Part shown: one piece after another, positions 8,810 to 17,487 of the stretch
How positions within the stretch are numbered: position 1 is the first letter of the stretch
Layout: every line of letters begins with the position of its first letter
Origin: Streptomyces abikoensis
GTDB lineage: Bacteria; Actinomycetota; Actinomycetes; Streptomycetales; Streptomycetaceae
Assembly (NCBI RefSeq): GCF_014648775.1
Contig: NZ_BMRT01000009.1
Location: 186,001 to 250,000, forward strand
Direction: 5' to 3'
Length of the DNA stretch: 64,000 nt
Notes under the pieces: model-generated
Databases searched by the model: none
Told to the model about the DNA's origin: nothing
What the model saw: the letters and a program-made list of their open reading frames with translations, nothing else
Made by a program: the position numbers and the translations under genes

Positions 8810-9593
8810 CTAAATTGGAACCGCACCCCAGCCGAGGAGGCCGCCGCCGCGCCCGCCGCGGATGCCACCCGGCGCCCGGTGCTGTACGTCGGCACCGCCC
8901 CCGGCGGCCACGTACATCATCGACGGGATCTTCGACCACCAGGACTCCCACGGCGGTGGCGGCACCATCACCAACGGCGACACCCAGTGGATGACCGCCG
9001 GCTCGGGCCTGCTGCACATCGAGGCGCCGCCGGAGCACCTGGTGGTGTCGGGCGGTCTCTTCCACGGCCTGCAGCTGTGGGTGAACCTCCCGGCCAAGGA
9101 CAAGATGATGGCCCCGCGCTACCAGGACATCCGCGGCGGCTCCGTACAGCTGCTCACCTCCCCCGACGGCGGCGCGCTGCTGCGGGTCATCGCCGGTGAG
9201 CTGGACGGCCACCGGGGCCCCGGCGTCACCCACTCGCCGATCACGATGGTGCACGCGACGCTGGCGCCGGGCGCCGAGGTCACGCTGCCGTGGCGGGAGG
9301 ACTTCAACGGCCTGGCGTACGTCCTCTCCGGGCGTGGCTCGGTCGGCGCGGAACGGCGCCCGGTCCACACGGGGCAGACGGCCGTGTTCGGCGCGGGCTC
9401 CTCGCTGACCGTCCGCGCGGACGAGAAGCAGGACTCCCACACCCCGGACCTGGACGTCGTCCTGCTCGGCGGCCGGCCCATCCGGGAGCCGATGGAGCAC
9501 TACGGCCCGTTCGTGATGAACACCCGCGCCGAGCTCGCCCAGGCCTTCGAGGACTTCCGGGCCGGCCGGCTCGGGACCGTCCCGGCGGCCTGA
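8792..9593 (+). pseudogene. Pirin gene broken by an internal deletion and frameshift
   Basis: Two reading frames together spell a pirin. The first frame (from 8792) contains PVLYVGTAPGG, the usual N-terminal pirin strand. At about 8917 the homology jumps to a different frame with TYIIDGIFDHQDSHGGGG, which then continues without interruption to the C-terminus (TRAELAQAFEDFRAGRLGTV). In intact actinomycete pirins roughly 50-55 residues lie between these two segments, including the metal-binding His-x-His (in a PWHPHRGFET-like motif). Those residues are missing here and the frame changes at the join. The protein is therefore probably not functional, unless translation of the second frame alone (from about 8862) makes a truncated cupin. 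Confidence 0.75.
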
Positions 9594-9702
9594 GCCCGGG
9601 GGCCCTGCGGCCCGGAGCCGAGTGGTGCCGTGCCCCCGCCGGGGGCACGGTGGAAGGGACGGGCATCCCCCGCGGACTCCTCCAGGAACGGAGGTCCCAG
9701 GC

Positions 9703-10725
9703 ATGACCATCAGCCCCTACGGAGTGGTGACGGGCCGTGTGACCGGCAAGCGCCGGGAGCCCGGCACCAGTGACAAGCCGCACTTCCAGCTGTTCATGGA
9801 GGACAACGCCGGCACCCGCTACCAGGTGCCGGTGAACGTCCTGTCCGACACGGCCCCCTCCCAGCTGCTGTTCCTGGCGGACGACGACTTCCGCCATCCG
9901 GTGACGGACCTTCTGCCGCCGGCGGGCAGCGGCTGGCACCCGCTGCCCTCGCACGCGGGTACGGGCGCTCTCGACTACGTCCGGGGCAATCTGTTCGACC
10001 CCACCCGGATGCGGGTGCTGCCGCCGGACGTCCAGGGAGTGGACAACGACCTGGAGGACTTCCTGGAGCACTACACGGACCGCGCCATCGCCGACCCCAC
10101 GGTGGCCGTCTACGCCTTCGGCCAGGGCTTCGGGCGGGTCTCCCTGCTGCGCAGGCTCGTCCGCTTCATGGCCCGCGGGCACAACCACCAGGGCCCCGGC
10201 GTCCACGACATCCACATGAACCAGGGCAACGGCGTCAAGCACCGCCCCGACGACGGCGTCTGGCAGGACGGCGGACTGCTCTTCCACTTCTCCGCCGAGC
10301 ACCGCTGGGTGGCGATCTTCCTTGCCTTCCAGTCGCAGGCCTGGCACACCGACGACCAGACGGGCCACAGCATCGGCCCGCCGTCCCCGCCCGGGGAGCA
10401 CGAGGCGGCGGTGCGCATCGTGGCGGCCCGGGTCGGTGCGTCCGCAGGGCCGGACGGCCAGTCGGTCACGCTGCTCAATGCCTCCGCGGACACCGTGGAC
10501 CTGGGCGGCTGGCGGCTGGCCGACGAGCGCGGCCACGTCCGGCCGCTCCCCTCGCGCCGCCTCGCCGCCGGCGGCACGGTCACCGTCGAGGGCGGCGACG
10601 GATTGCGGCTCAGCCGGACGGGCGGGGCGCTCAGCCTGCTCGATCCGGTGGGTCTGAAGGTGCACGGCGTGGCCTACACCGACGAGCAGGTGCGGCAGGA
10701 GGGCTGGACGACCACCTTCGCGTGA
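9703..10725 (+). CDS. DUF2278 (YukJ-like) protein with C-terminal lamin-tail-like domain
   Basis: A 340-residue protein. The first 220 residues match the DUF2278/YukJ pattern, beginning MTISPYGVVTGRVTG, with DYVRGNLFDPTRM in the middle and the conserved GNGVKHRPDDGVWQDGGLLF. The last 100 residues (SVTLLNASADTVDLGGWRLA) look like a lamin-tail/LTD immunoglobulin-like fold. No signal peptide is seen. The start ATG is preceded by GGAGG. The function of DUF2278 is unknown. Confidence 0.85.
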   Translation: MTISPYGVVTGRVTGKRREPGTSDKPHFQLFMEDNAGTRYQVPVNVLSDTAPSQLLFLADDDFRHPVTDLLPPAGSGWHPLPSHAGTGALDYVRGNLFDPTRMRVLPPDVQGVDNDLEDFLEHYTDRAIADPTVAVYAFGQGFGRVSLLRRLVRFMARGHNHQGPGVHDIHMNQGNGVKHRPDDGVWQDGGLLFHFSAEHRWVAIFLAFQSQAWHTDDQTGHSIGPPSPPGEHEAAVRIVAARVGASAGPDGQSVTLLNASADTVDLGGWRLADERGHVRPLPSRRLAAGGTVTVEGGDGLRLSRTGGALSLLDPVGLKVHGVAYTDEQVRQEGWTTTFA

Positions 10726-10731
10726 CGCCGG

Positions 10732-12864
10732 CTACGTCACGCCCTCGAACTGCGCCTCCACCCCGGAGGCGGACTCGTACAGCTCGAACCAGATGTTCTT
10801 GCCCTCGCCCCGGGGGTCGACGCCCCAGGCCCCCGCCAGCAGCTCCATCAGCACCAGGCCGCGGCCCGAGGAGGCCATCTCCCCGGGGTGCCGGCGGTGG
10901 GGCAGCTCGTCGCTCGCGTCCGCGACGTCGACGCGGACGCAGCGGGTGCCGCGCTCGCCCGATATCTCGGCGATGAGCAGCGCGTCGCCGTCCGTGTGGA
11001 CGAGGACGTTCGTCACCATCTCGGAGACCATCAGCACCGCCGAGTCCGTCTGGTCCGGGTCCGGCCAGTCGTGCATGAGCTCGCGGATCTGCTGCCGGGC
11101 CTGCGCGATCCGCTCCGGCTCGGCCTGGGCGATGGCCATGACCGTGCGGCGCGGCGGATGCGGCAGCGCCCCCGGCTCCGCGCCCTCCGGCGCGCCCGCC
11201 GGGGCCGCGCGGCGGAGCAGCAGCAGGGCGATGTCGTCCTCGCGGCGGTCGATGAGCGGTCCGGTCGTGTAGTGCGAGGGCGGCCCGTGGACGGCCTGGA
11301 CGAGGGCGTCGGCGAGCTTCTCCAGATCGCCGTCCGCGTCCAGGGCGTGGCCCTCGACGGTCTGCCGCAGCCGGGCCATGCCCGACTCCAGGTCGTGGCC
11401 GCCGGTCTCGACGAGCCCGTCCGTGAAGACGAGCATCGTCTCGCCGGGCTCCAGGACGATCCGGGTGGTGGGGTAGTCCGTGTCGGGGATGATCCCCAGC
11501 GGCAGCCCGCCCGCCGTGGGCCGTACCAGCAGGGTGCCGTCGCTGAGCCGGATCGCCGGGTCGGGGTGGCCGGCACGGGCGATCACCAGCAGTCCGCTGG
11601 AGGGGCAGACCTCGATGTAGAGGCAGGTGGCGAAGCGCTGCTCGTCGCCCGCGTCGCCGGAGTCGTTGATGCCGGCCAGGAAGCGGGAGGCGCGGGAGAG
11701 CACCGCGTCGGGGTGGTGGCCCTCGGAGGCGTACGCGCGCAGCGCGATCCGCAGCTGGCCCATGAGCCCGGCGGCCCGTACGTCGTGGCCCTGGACGTCG
11801 CCGATGACCAGGGCGATCTTGCCGTTGGGCAGCGGGATCATGTCGTACCAGTCGCCGCCGACCTCCAGCCCGCCACCGGTGGGCACATAGCGGGCGGCCA
11901 CCGCCATGCCGGGGATGCCGGGCTGGACGGTGGGCAGCATCGAGCGCTGGAGGCCCACGCTGAGCTCGCGCTCGGACTCCGTGACGCTGGCCCGGCCCAG
12001 CGCCTGGGCGAGCATCCGGGCGACGGTGGTGAGCACCGAGCGCTCGTCGGGGGTGAAGGCGACGGGCACGCTGAAGCCCGCCATCCAGGCGCCGATGGTG
12101 CGGCCCGCGTTGATCAGCGGGAGGAAGGCCCAGGACGTGCGGCCGAAGTGGGCCACCTTGCGGTAGGCGTCGGGGAAGCGCCGCCGGTAGTCCTCGGGCG
12201 CGGGCAGGTAGACGGCGCGGCCGGTGCGGATGACCTCGGCTGCGGGGTAGGCCGCGTCCAGCGGCTGTTCGAGGAACGGTTCCGCCTCGCCCGGCGCGTA
12301 GCCGTGGTGGCCGATCACCCGCACCCGGCTTCCCTCGCCGACGAAGACCGCCAGCCCCGAGGGCTCGAACCCCGGCATCGACAGCCCGGCCGCCACCCGC
12401 AGCACCTCGGACGTCGAGTGGGCCTCGGCCAGGGCCCGGCCCGCGTCCAGCAGGAACGCCTCGCGGTTGCGGTGCCAGTCGGCGACGATGGGCATCCGGG
12501 CGGTGGAGGTGCCCTCCATGGCCTCGGCGATCTCCTCGATCGTGCCGACCATCAGCCGGTCCGTGCCGCCGTCGACCGGCTTGGCACGCAGCCGTACGGT
12601 CCGCAGCGTCTCGCCCCGCTCGTCCACCACGCGCATCCGCAGCTCGCCGAGGGTCCCCTCGGCGCCGGAGAGGGCGAGGAGGCTCCGGAACTCCAGCCAG
12701 TCGACCGCGTGGAACCGGGCGCGGATGACGCCCTCGGTCAGCGGGGCGTGCTCGGGCAGCGCCAGCAGCCGCCTGGCCTCGGCGTCGAGGGTGACGGCTC
12801 CGGCGGCGTTGTCCCAGCACCACAGACCGGTCGCCACGGTGGCCAGAACGTCCTCGGTGCGCAT
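10732..12864 (-). CDS. PP2C-type (SpoIIE) phosphatase with PAS/GAF sensor and HATPase domain
   Basis: A 710-residue signalling protein. Domains in order are: a PAS-like region (about 1-110), a GAF domain (about 130-290), a SpoIIE/RsbU-type Ser/Thr phosphatase (about 305-540, with EVGGDWYDMIPL, VIGDVQGHD, IARAGHPDP and FTDGLVETG) and an anti-sigma-type HATPase (about 565-705, with VSEMVTNVLVHT and GRGLVLMELLAGAWG). The phosphatase would dephosphorylate anti-anti-sigma proteins and the ATPase domain could be the opposing kinase or a sigma-binding module, so one polypeptide may hold both arms of a partner-switching circuit. It is divergent from aspS. Confidence 0.93.
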   Translation of the reverse strand: MRTEDVLATVATGLWCWDNAAGAVTLDAEARRLLALPEHAPLTEGVIRARFHAVDWLEFRSLLALSGAEGTLGELRMRVVDERGETLRTVRLRAKPVDGGTDRLMVGTIEEIAEAMEGTSTARMPIVADWHRNREAFLLDAGRALAEAHSTSEVLRVAAGLSMPGFEPSGLAVFVGEGSRVRVIGHHGYAPGEAEPFLEQPLDAAYPAAEVIRTGRAVYLPAPEDYRRRFPDAYRKVAHFGRTSWAFLPLINAGRTIGAWMAGFSVPVAFTPDERSVLTTVARMLAQALGRASVTESERELSVGLQRSMLPTVQPGIPGMAVAARYVPTGGGLEVGGDWYDMIPLPNGKIALVIGDVQGHDVRAAGLMGQLRIALRAYASEGHHPDAVLSRASRFLAGINDSGDAGDEQRFATCLYIEVCPSSGLLVIARAGHPDPAIRLSDGTLLVRPTAGGLPLGIIPDTDYPTTRIVLEPGETMLVFTDGLVETGGHDLESGMARLRQTVEGHALDADGDLEKLADALVQAVHGPPSHYTTGPLIDRREDDIALLLLRRAAPAGAPEGAEPGALPHPPRRTVMAIAQAEPERIAQARQQIRELMHDWPDPDQTDSAVLMVSEMVTNVLVHTDGDALLIAEISGERGTRCVRVDVADASDELPHRRHPGEMASSGRGLVLMELLAGAWGVDPRGEGKNIWFELYESASGVEAQFEGVT

Positions 12865-12994
12865 TGCCCCACCTTATGCAGGTATGCACAGGGGAGACCA
12901 CCGACGCCGGACGGGAGCAGTACCCTTGCTTGGTGCTGTATGCACTGTGCGGCGCACCTTAGACCAACGCCCTCGACCACGACTTGGATGAACG

Positions 12995-14764
12995 ATGCAT
13001 CGGTACCGGTCCCACAACTGCGGCGAGCTCCGTGCGGCTGACGTCGACACCGACGTCCGTCTGAGTGGCTGGCTGCACAATCGGCGTGACCTGGGCGGCA
13101 TCCTCTTCATCGATCTGCGCGACCACCACGGCATCACCCAGCTGGTGGCCCGCCCCGGCACGCCGGCGAACGAGGCCCTGAGCCACCTCACCAAGGAGAC
13201 CGTCGTCCGCGTGGACGGCAAGGTCGCCAGCCGTGGCGCGGACAACGTCAACCCCGAGCTGCCGACCGGCGAGGTCGAGATCGAGGTCACCGCGGTCGAG
13301 GTGCTGGGCGCCGCGGAGCAGATCCCCTTCACGATCAACACCGAGGACGGGGTGAACGAGGAGCGCCGTCTGGAGTACCGCTTCCTCGACCTGCGCCGCG
13401 AGCGGATGCACAGCAACATCATGCTGCGCTCCGCCGTCATCTCCTCCATCCGCGAGAAGATGACCAACCTCGGCTTCAACGAGATGGCCACCCCGATCCT
13501 GTCCGCCACCTCCCCCGAGGGCGCGCGCGACTTCCTGGTGCCGTCCCGCCTCCACGCCGGCAAGTTCTACGCGCTGCCGCAGGCCCCCCAGCAGTTCAAG
13601 CAGCTGCTGATGATCGCGGGCTTCGACCGCTACTTCCAGATCGCGCCCTGCTTCCGCGACGAGGACGCCCGTGCCGACCGCTCGCCGGGCGAGTTCTACC
13701 AGCTCGACATGGAGATGTCCTTCGTCGAGCAGGAGGACGTCTTCCAGGTGATCGAGAAGGTCATGACCGACCTCTTCGAGGAGTTCGGCAACGGCCGCCA
13801 CGTCACCTCCCCCTTCCCGCGCATCCCGTTCCGCACGGCGATGCTGAAGTACGGCTCCGACAAGCCGGACCTGCGCGCCAAGCTGGAGCTCGTCGACGTC
13901 ACCGACGTCTTCGAGGGCTCGGAGTTCAAGGCGTTCGCGGGCAAGCACGTCCGCGCCCTGGCCGTGCCGGACACCGGCGACCAGCCGCGCAAGTTCTTCG
14001 ACGGCCTCGGCGACTACGCGGTCGAGCAGGGCGCGAAGGGCCTGGCCTGGGTCCGCGTCGGCGAGGGCGACGTCCTCACCGGCCCGATCGCCAAGTTCCT
14101 CACCGCCGAGAACGTCAAGGCCCTCGTCGAGCGCCTCGGCCTCACCCCGGGCCACGCCGTCTTCTTCGGCGCCGGCGAGTTCGACGAGGTCTCCAAGATC
14201 ATGGGCGCCGTGCGCGTCGAGGCCGCCAAGCGTGCCGGCCAGTTCGAGGAGAACGTCTTCCGGTTCTGCTGGATCGTCGACTTCCCGATGTTCGAGAAGG
14301 ACGAGGAGACCGGCAAGATCGAGTTCTCCCACAACCCGTTCTCCATGCCCCAGGGCGGCCTCGAGGCCCTGGAGACGATGGACCCGCTGGACATCCTCGC
14401 CTGGCAGTACGACATCGTCTGCAACGGCACCGAGCTGTCCTCCGGCGCCATCCGTAACCACGAGCCCGAGGTCATGTACAAGGCCTTCGAGATCGCCGGT
14501 TACAGCAAGGACGAGGTCGAGAAGGAGTTCGGCGGCATGCTGCGCGCCTTCAAGTTCGGCGCCCCGCCGCACGGTGGCATCGCCCCGGGCATCGACCGCA
14601 TCGTGATGCTGCTGGCCGACGAGCCGAACATCCGCGAGACCATCGCCTTCCCGCTCAACGGCAACGCCCAGGACCTCCTGATGGGCGCCCCGAGCGAGGT
14701 CGACGAGTCCCGCCTGAAGGAGCTCCACCTGTCGATCCGCAAGCCGCAGACCCAGGTGAAGTAA
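12995..14764 (+). CDS. aspS: Aspartyl-tRNA synthetase
   Basis: 589 residues, the usual bacterial class II length. It charges tRNA-Asp with aspartate. An N-terminal OB-fold anticodon-binding domain (LSGWLHNRRDLGGILFIDLR) leads to the class II core, with motif 2 in FRDEDARADRSPGEFYQLD and motif 3 in GIAPGIDRIVMLLAD. The bacterial GAD insertion lies between. A strong terminator follows 19 bp after the stop. Confidence 0.98.
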   Translation: MHRYRSHNCGELRAADVDTDVRLSGWLHNRRDLGGILFIDLRDHHGITQLVARPGTPANEALSHLTKETVVRVDGKVASRGADNVNPELPTGEVEIEVTAVEVLGAAEQIPFTINTEDGVNEERRLEYRFLDLRRERMHSNIMLRSAVISSIREKMTNLGFNEMATPILSATSPEGARDFLVPSRLHAGKFYALPQAPQQFKQLLMIAGFDRYFQIAPCFRDEDARADRSPGEFYQLDMEMSFVEQEDVFQVIEKVMTDLFEEFGNGRHVTSPFPRIPFRTAMLKYGSDKPDLRAKLELVDVTDVFEGSEFKAFAGKHVRALAVPDTGDQPRKFFDGLGDYAVEQGAKGLAWVRVGEGDVLTGPIAKFLTAENVKALVERLGLTPGHAVFFGAGEFDEVSKIMGAVRVEAAKRAGQFEENVFRFCWIVDFPMFEKDEETGKIEFSHNPFSMPQGGLEALETMDPLDILAWQYDIVCNGTELSSGAIRNHEPEVMYKAFEIAGYSKDEVEKEFGGMLRAFKFGAPPHGGIAPGIDRIVMLLADEPNIRETIAFPLNGNAQDLLMGAPSEVDESRLKELHLSIRKPQTQVK

Positions 14765-14782
14765 CCCCCTTCCGCGCAGGCG

Positions 14783-14826
14783 AACGCCGCCGGACGGGCT
14801 CGACATCGAGCCCGCCCGGCGGCGTT
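14783..14826 (+). terminator. Intrinsic terminator of aspS
   Basis: A 21-bp stem with a single A-C mismatch (arms 14783-14803 and 14806-14826) and a very tight loop, followed by TTTTCG. It ends 16 bp before the stop codon of the convergent gene, so it may also act on the opposite strand. Confidence 0.92.
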
Positions 14827-14841
14827 TTCGTCATGACGGGG

Positions 14842-15210
14842 TCAGACCAGAGCGGCGGACATCGGCTCTCTCGGGCAGCAGCCCGCCGCCTGGTGGACCG
14901 CCCGCGACAGCCGCCCCGGAGTGAGCCGCTCGCCCCACAGGACGGACCGCACGCCGTACTCCGACACGGCCATCAGCTCCGTCTCGCCGAGCTCGTCGGC
15001 GATGACCACCAGGGGGGCGCGGCCGGCCCGGGCCAGTCTGCGCAGTCTCCCCGGGGCGTCGGCGTCGTGCCGCCCCATCAGCAGGATGTCGACCGCCGGC
15101 GTCTCGCTGACGACGTCGACACCGGGCAGCGACCGGAGCTGCCGGACGATCCGGTGCCGGCCGACCTCGTCGGCGGAATGAACGTTTACGGTGATGGACT
15201 TCTCGAACAC
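14842..15210 (-). CDS. Receiver-like domain protein lacking an HTH
   Basis: A 122-residue protein beginning MFEKSITVNVHSADEVGR. It resembles the N-terminal half of orphan LuxR-type regulators of Streptomyces, with strand/helix alternation like a receiver domain (VDILLMGRHDAD, APLVVIADELGETEL, EYGVRSVLWGERLTPGRL). The usual phospho-acceptor Asp at the end of beta 3 is not evident, and the frame ends where the LuxR-type HTH would begin. Either it is a degenerate stand-alone receiver or a truncated regulator. GGGAGG precedes the ATG. It follows the lectin gene by 85 bp on the same strand. Confidence 0.6.
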   Translation of the reverse strand: MFEKSITVNVHSADEVGRHRIVRQLRSLPGVDVVSETPAVDILLMGRHDADAPGRLRRLARAGRAPLVVIADELGETELMAVSEYGVRSVLWGERLTPGRLSRAVHQAAGCCPREPMSAALV

Positions 15211-15295
15211 ATGGTGAAGCCTCCCGCGACGGGCTGAACGAACGATTGCCGAACGATCAACGTCCGCGCGACGCGCGAGGGCCCGGGGCCGTCCG

Positions 15296-17176
15296 CTAGC
15301 TGTTCCCCTCCTGCAGGGCGTACGCCCGGACGTTGTAGAGGGTGCCGTCGGCGGACTCGCCCTGGGACGGGTAGAGGATCTGCGCCCGTACGTCGAGCGG
15401 AGTACCGGGCTCGATGCTGTGCCCGGTCTTGGGCGACTCGATGACGACCTGCCCGTCGGCGCTGCCGTCCTTCACCACCGTGTACCAGCTCGAGTACTGC
15501 GGATTGAACCTGCCCGGAACGGCCAGGTCGAAGGTCAGCCGCCACTGCTGGATGCGGTTCGCGCTGGCCGCCAGCTCGAAGAGGAACGACCAGACGTAGC
15601 CCGAGGCCTCGGGCGGCCAGGTCTGCGCGAAGCCCGTCTTCTCCTTGATGGTGACGTCGGTCTCCGGAGGCGTGACCTTGGTGGTGACGGAGCCGGACGT
15701 GTGGGGCGAGGAGTTGGTGACCTTCTTGGTGTCGATCTTCGAGGTGACGGTGAGGTCACCGGTCCAGTTCTGCTGGATGATGCCGTTCAGCCGGATGACC
15801 GCCTTCCCGTTCTTGGGGAGCTTGAGGGGCTGGGTGAACGTGCCGCCGCTCACCGTGCCCTGCCCGGCCTCGGCCCCGCCGGAGAGCTGGGGAGCGCCGA
15901 ACACCGCCCCCGTGAGCTGCGAGGCGAACGTGCCGGTGAGCTCCGCCTCGTCGACGGCGCCCGGTCCGTTGTTCTGGATGGTCATCCAGTAGGAGACGGG
16001 CTTCCCGGAGTCCGCGTTGGCCGGGCCCTGCATGCCGAGCGGCACATCCGCCGTCAGCGGCGCGGTCACCTTGGTGGTGACGGAATCGGAGAACTTCGTC
16101 GCGATGTTCGACCGCGTCTCCGACGAGATGGTGGCGTCACAGGTGATGTCGCCGACGACACCGGTGTTGACCGTGCCGTTCAGCGGGATGATGGCACCCC
16201 CGCCCTTGGGGAGGACGAGCGGCTGGGTGAACGTGCCGTTGGTGATCGTGCCGGTGCCGGCGGTCGCGCCGCCGGTGAGCTCGATCGTCCCGAAGGCCGA
16301 GCCGGACACTTCGGTGGGGATCTTGCCGGTCACCTGGGCGTCGGGCACGGCGTTGGGCCCCTTGTTCGACACGGTGATCCGGTAGCCGATCGGCGAACCG
16401 GCCGTCAGGGTCTGCGGCCCCGTCATCGCCAGCGGCATCTCGGCCGGGAGCGTGACCGCCAGATCCCGCACCTCGTAGTTGTTGGTGAGCATGCCGGTGG
16501 CCGCCGAGAGGCCCAGCTTGAGGGTGGCGGGCAGCGCCGCCTGCCCGGTCGCGTTCCTCAGGTCGTAGTCGATCAGCCGCTGCCAGGAGTTGTCCTTGCG
16601 GACGGAGACCGTCACCACCCGGTCGATGACCGTCAGCAGGACGCGCGTGGGGTTCTCGCGGCTCAGGCTGAGCGTCGGCAGCGCGGCGCCGGTGAGATAG
16701 CGGTAGCCGTCGTACTGGTCCCCCGAGCCGCGCAGCACGACGTTGTTCGGCTTCGGCCCCGGCCCGCCGTTGCCGGCCTGGGTCGGATCGGAGAACGAGC
16801 CGTACTGGTCCATGCCGACGCCGACGTACCCCTTGGTGACGCCGGGCCTCTGTTCCGCTTGGCCCTTCTGGTAGCAGGCGTAGCCCAGCGCCCCGCCCGG
16901 GCCGCCGGCCCCGGTCTCGTACGCGCCGTCGATCAGGAAGAACGACATGCCGTCGGCGACGGGCGAGGACCCGCCGTGGGCCGCGAGGTCGAACTCCACC
17001 GAGATGCCGTCGCTGCTGGGGAAGGCGGTGGCCAGCAGCGCGGTGCCCGCCTGGTAGGTCCGTGCCTGGGTGAGGCTGAGCCAGCCCTGGCCGGTCATCC
17101 TCGCCGAGCCGTACAGCTTCCAGTCCGGCGGGACGGTCGAGCCGGCGAAGGACTGCCTGTAGGGGAAGAGCGACAT
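15296..17176 (-). CDS. L-type lectin-like protein with two DUF11/CARDB-like repeats, no signal peptide
   Basis: 626 residues. Residues 1-230 look like a legume/L-type lectin beta sandwich (SFAGSTVPPDWKLYGSARM, DGISVEFDLAAHGG, DGMSFFLIDG, NNVVLRGSG). Two similar repeats of about 130 residues follow, each starting near PLxMxGPxxxxxGxPxxY and containing a GT(I/V)xxGTFTQPLxLPK block, as in DUF11/CARDB adhesion modules. A last domain of about 110 residues ends the protein. I chose ATG 17176 because GGAGG lies about 8 nt upstream. That start gives MSLFPYRQSF with no signal peptide or membrane segment, which is unusual for a lectin/adhesion architecture. Confidence 0.75.
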   Translation of the reverse strand: MSLFPYRQSFAGSTVPPDWKLYGSARMTGQGWLSLTQARTYQAGTALLATAFPSSDGISVEFDLAAHGGSSPVADGMSFFLIDGAYETGAGGPGGALGYACYQKGQAEQRPGVTKGYVGVGMDQYGSFSDPTQAGNGGPGPKPNNVVLRGSGDQYDGYRYLTGAALPTLSLSRENPTRVLLTVIDRVVTVSVRKDNSWQRLIDYDLRNATGQAALPATLKLGLSAATGMLTNNYEVRDLAVTLPAEMPLAMTGPQTLTAGSPIGYRITVSNKGPNAVPDAQVTGKIPTEVSGSAFGTIELTGGATAGTGTITNGTFTQPLVLPKGGGAIIPLNGTVNTGVVGDITCDATISSETRSNIATKFSDSVTTKVTAPLTADVPLGMQGPANADSGKPVSYWMTIQNNGPGAVDEAELTGTFASQLTGAVFGAPQLSGGAEAGQGTVSGGTFTQPLKLPKNGKAVIRLNGIIQQNWTGDLTVTSKIDTKKVTNSSPHTSGSVTTKVTPPETDVTIKEKTGFAQTWPPEASGYVWSFLFELAASANRIQQWRLTFDLAVPGRFNPQYSSWYTVVKDGSADGQVVIESPKTGHSIEPGTPLDVRAQILYPSQGESADGTLYNVRAYALQEGNS

Positions 17177-17487
17177 CAGAGGACCTCCGGTGTGCGAACC
17201 CGTCGCGTACGCGAAGAACAGACGGACCGTACGCCGGAGCACGCGCCGGTCACAGGGGCGCCGACGAGCCAGCCGACGCGATCCGGACACACGGCGGTCA
17301 CCGGCCGCTCAGCCGGTTCCGGGCCGCCGCGGGGCGCCATGACCTTGGCCGGAACCGGCTCCGTAACCGTTTCTTCTGACGGACCGGCGGCGACGGCATG
17401 GCGCTAAATGCGCCACCCGCCCCGACGCACGAAGGCCCGGAACCGCCGTAGCGGTCCCGGGCCCTCACGGCCGGATGCCCGTCAGGC
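17177..17487. other. Gene-free interval between metG and the lectin gene
   Basis: A 311-bp interval holding the metG terminator hairpin (17434-17463) and the promoter region of the lectin gene on the minus strand. I see no further gene, RNA or clear repeat in it. Confidence 0.6.
17434..17463 (-). terminator. Terminator hairpin downstream of metG
   Basis: A 13-bp stem with one A-C mismatch (arms 17434-17446 and 17451-17463) and a 4-nt loop, 25 bp beyond the metG stop codon. Confidence 0.8.
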
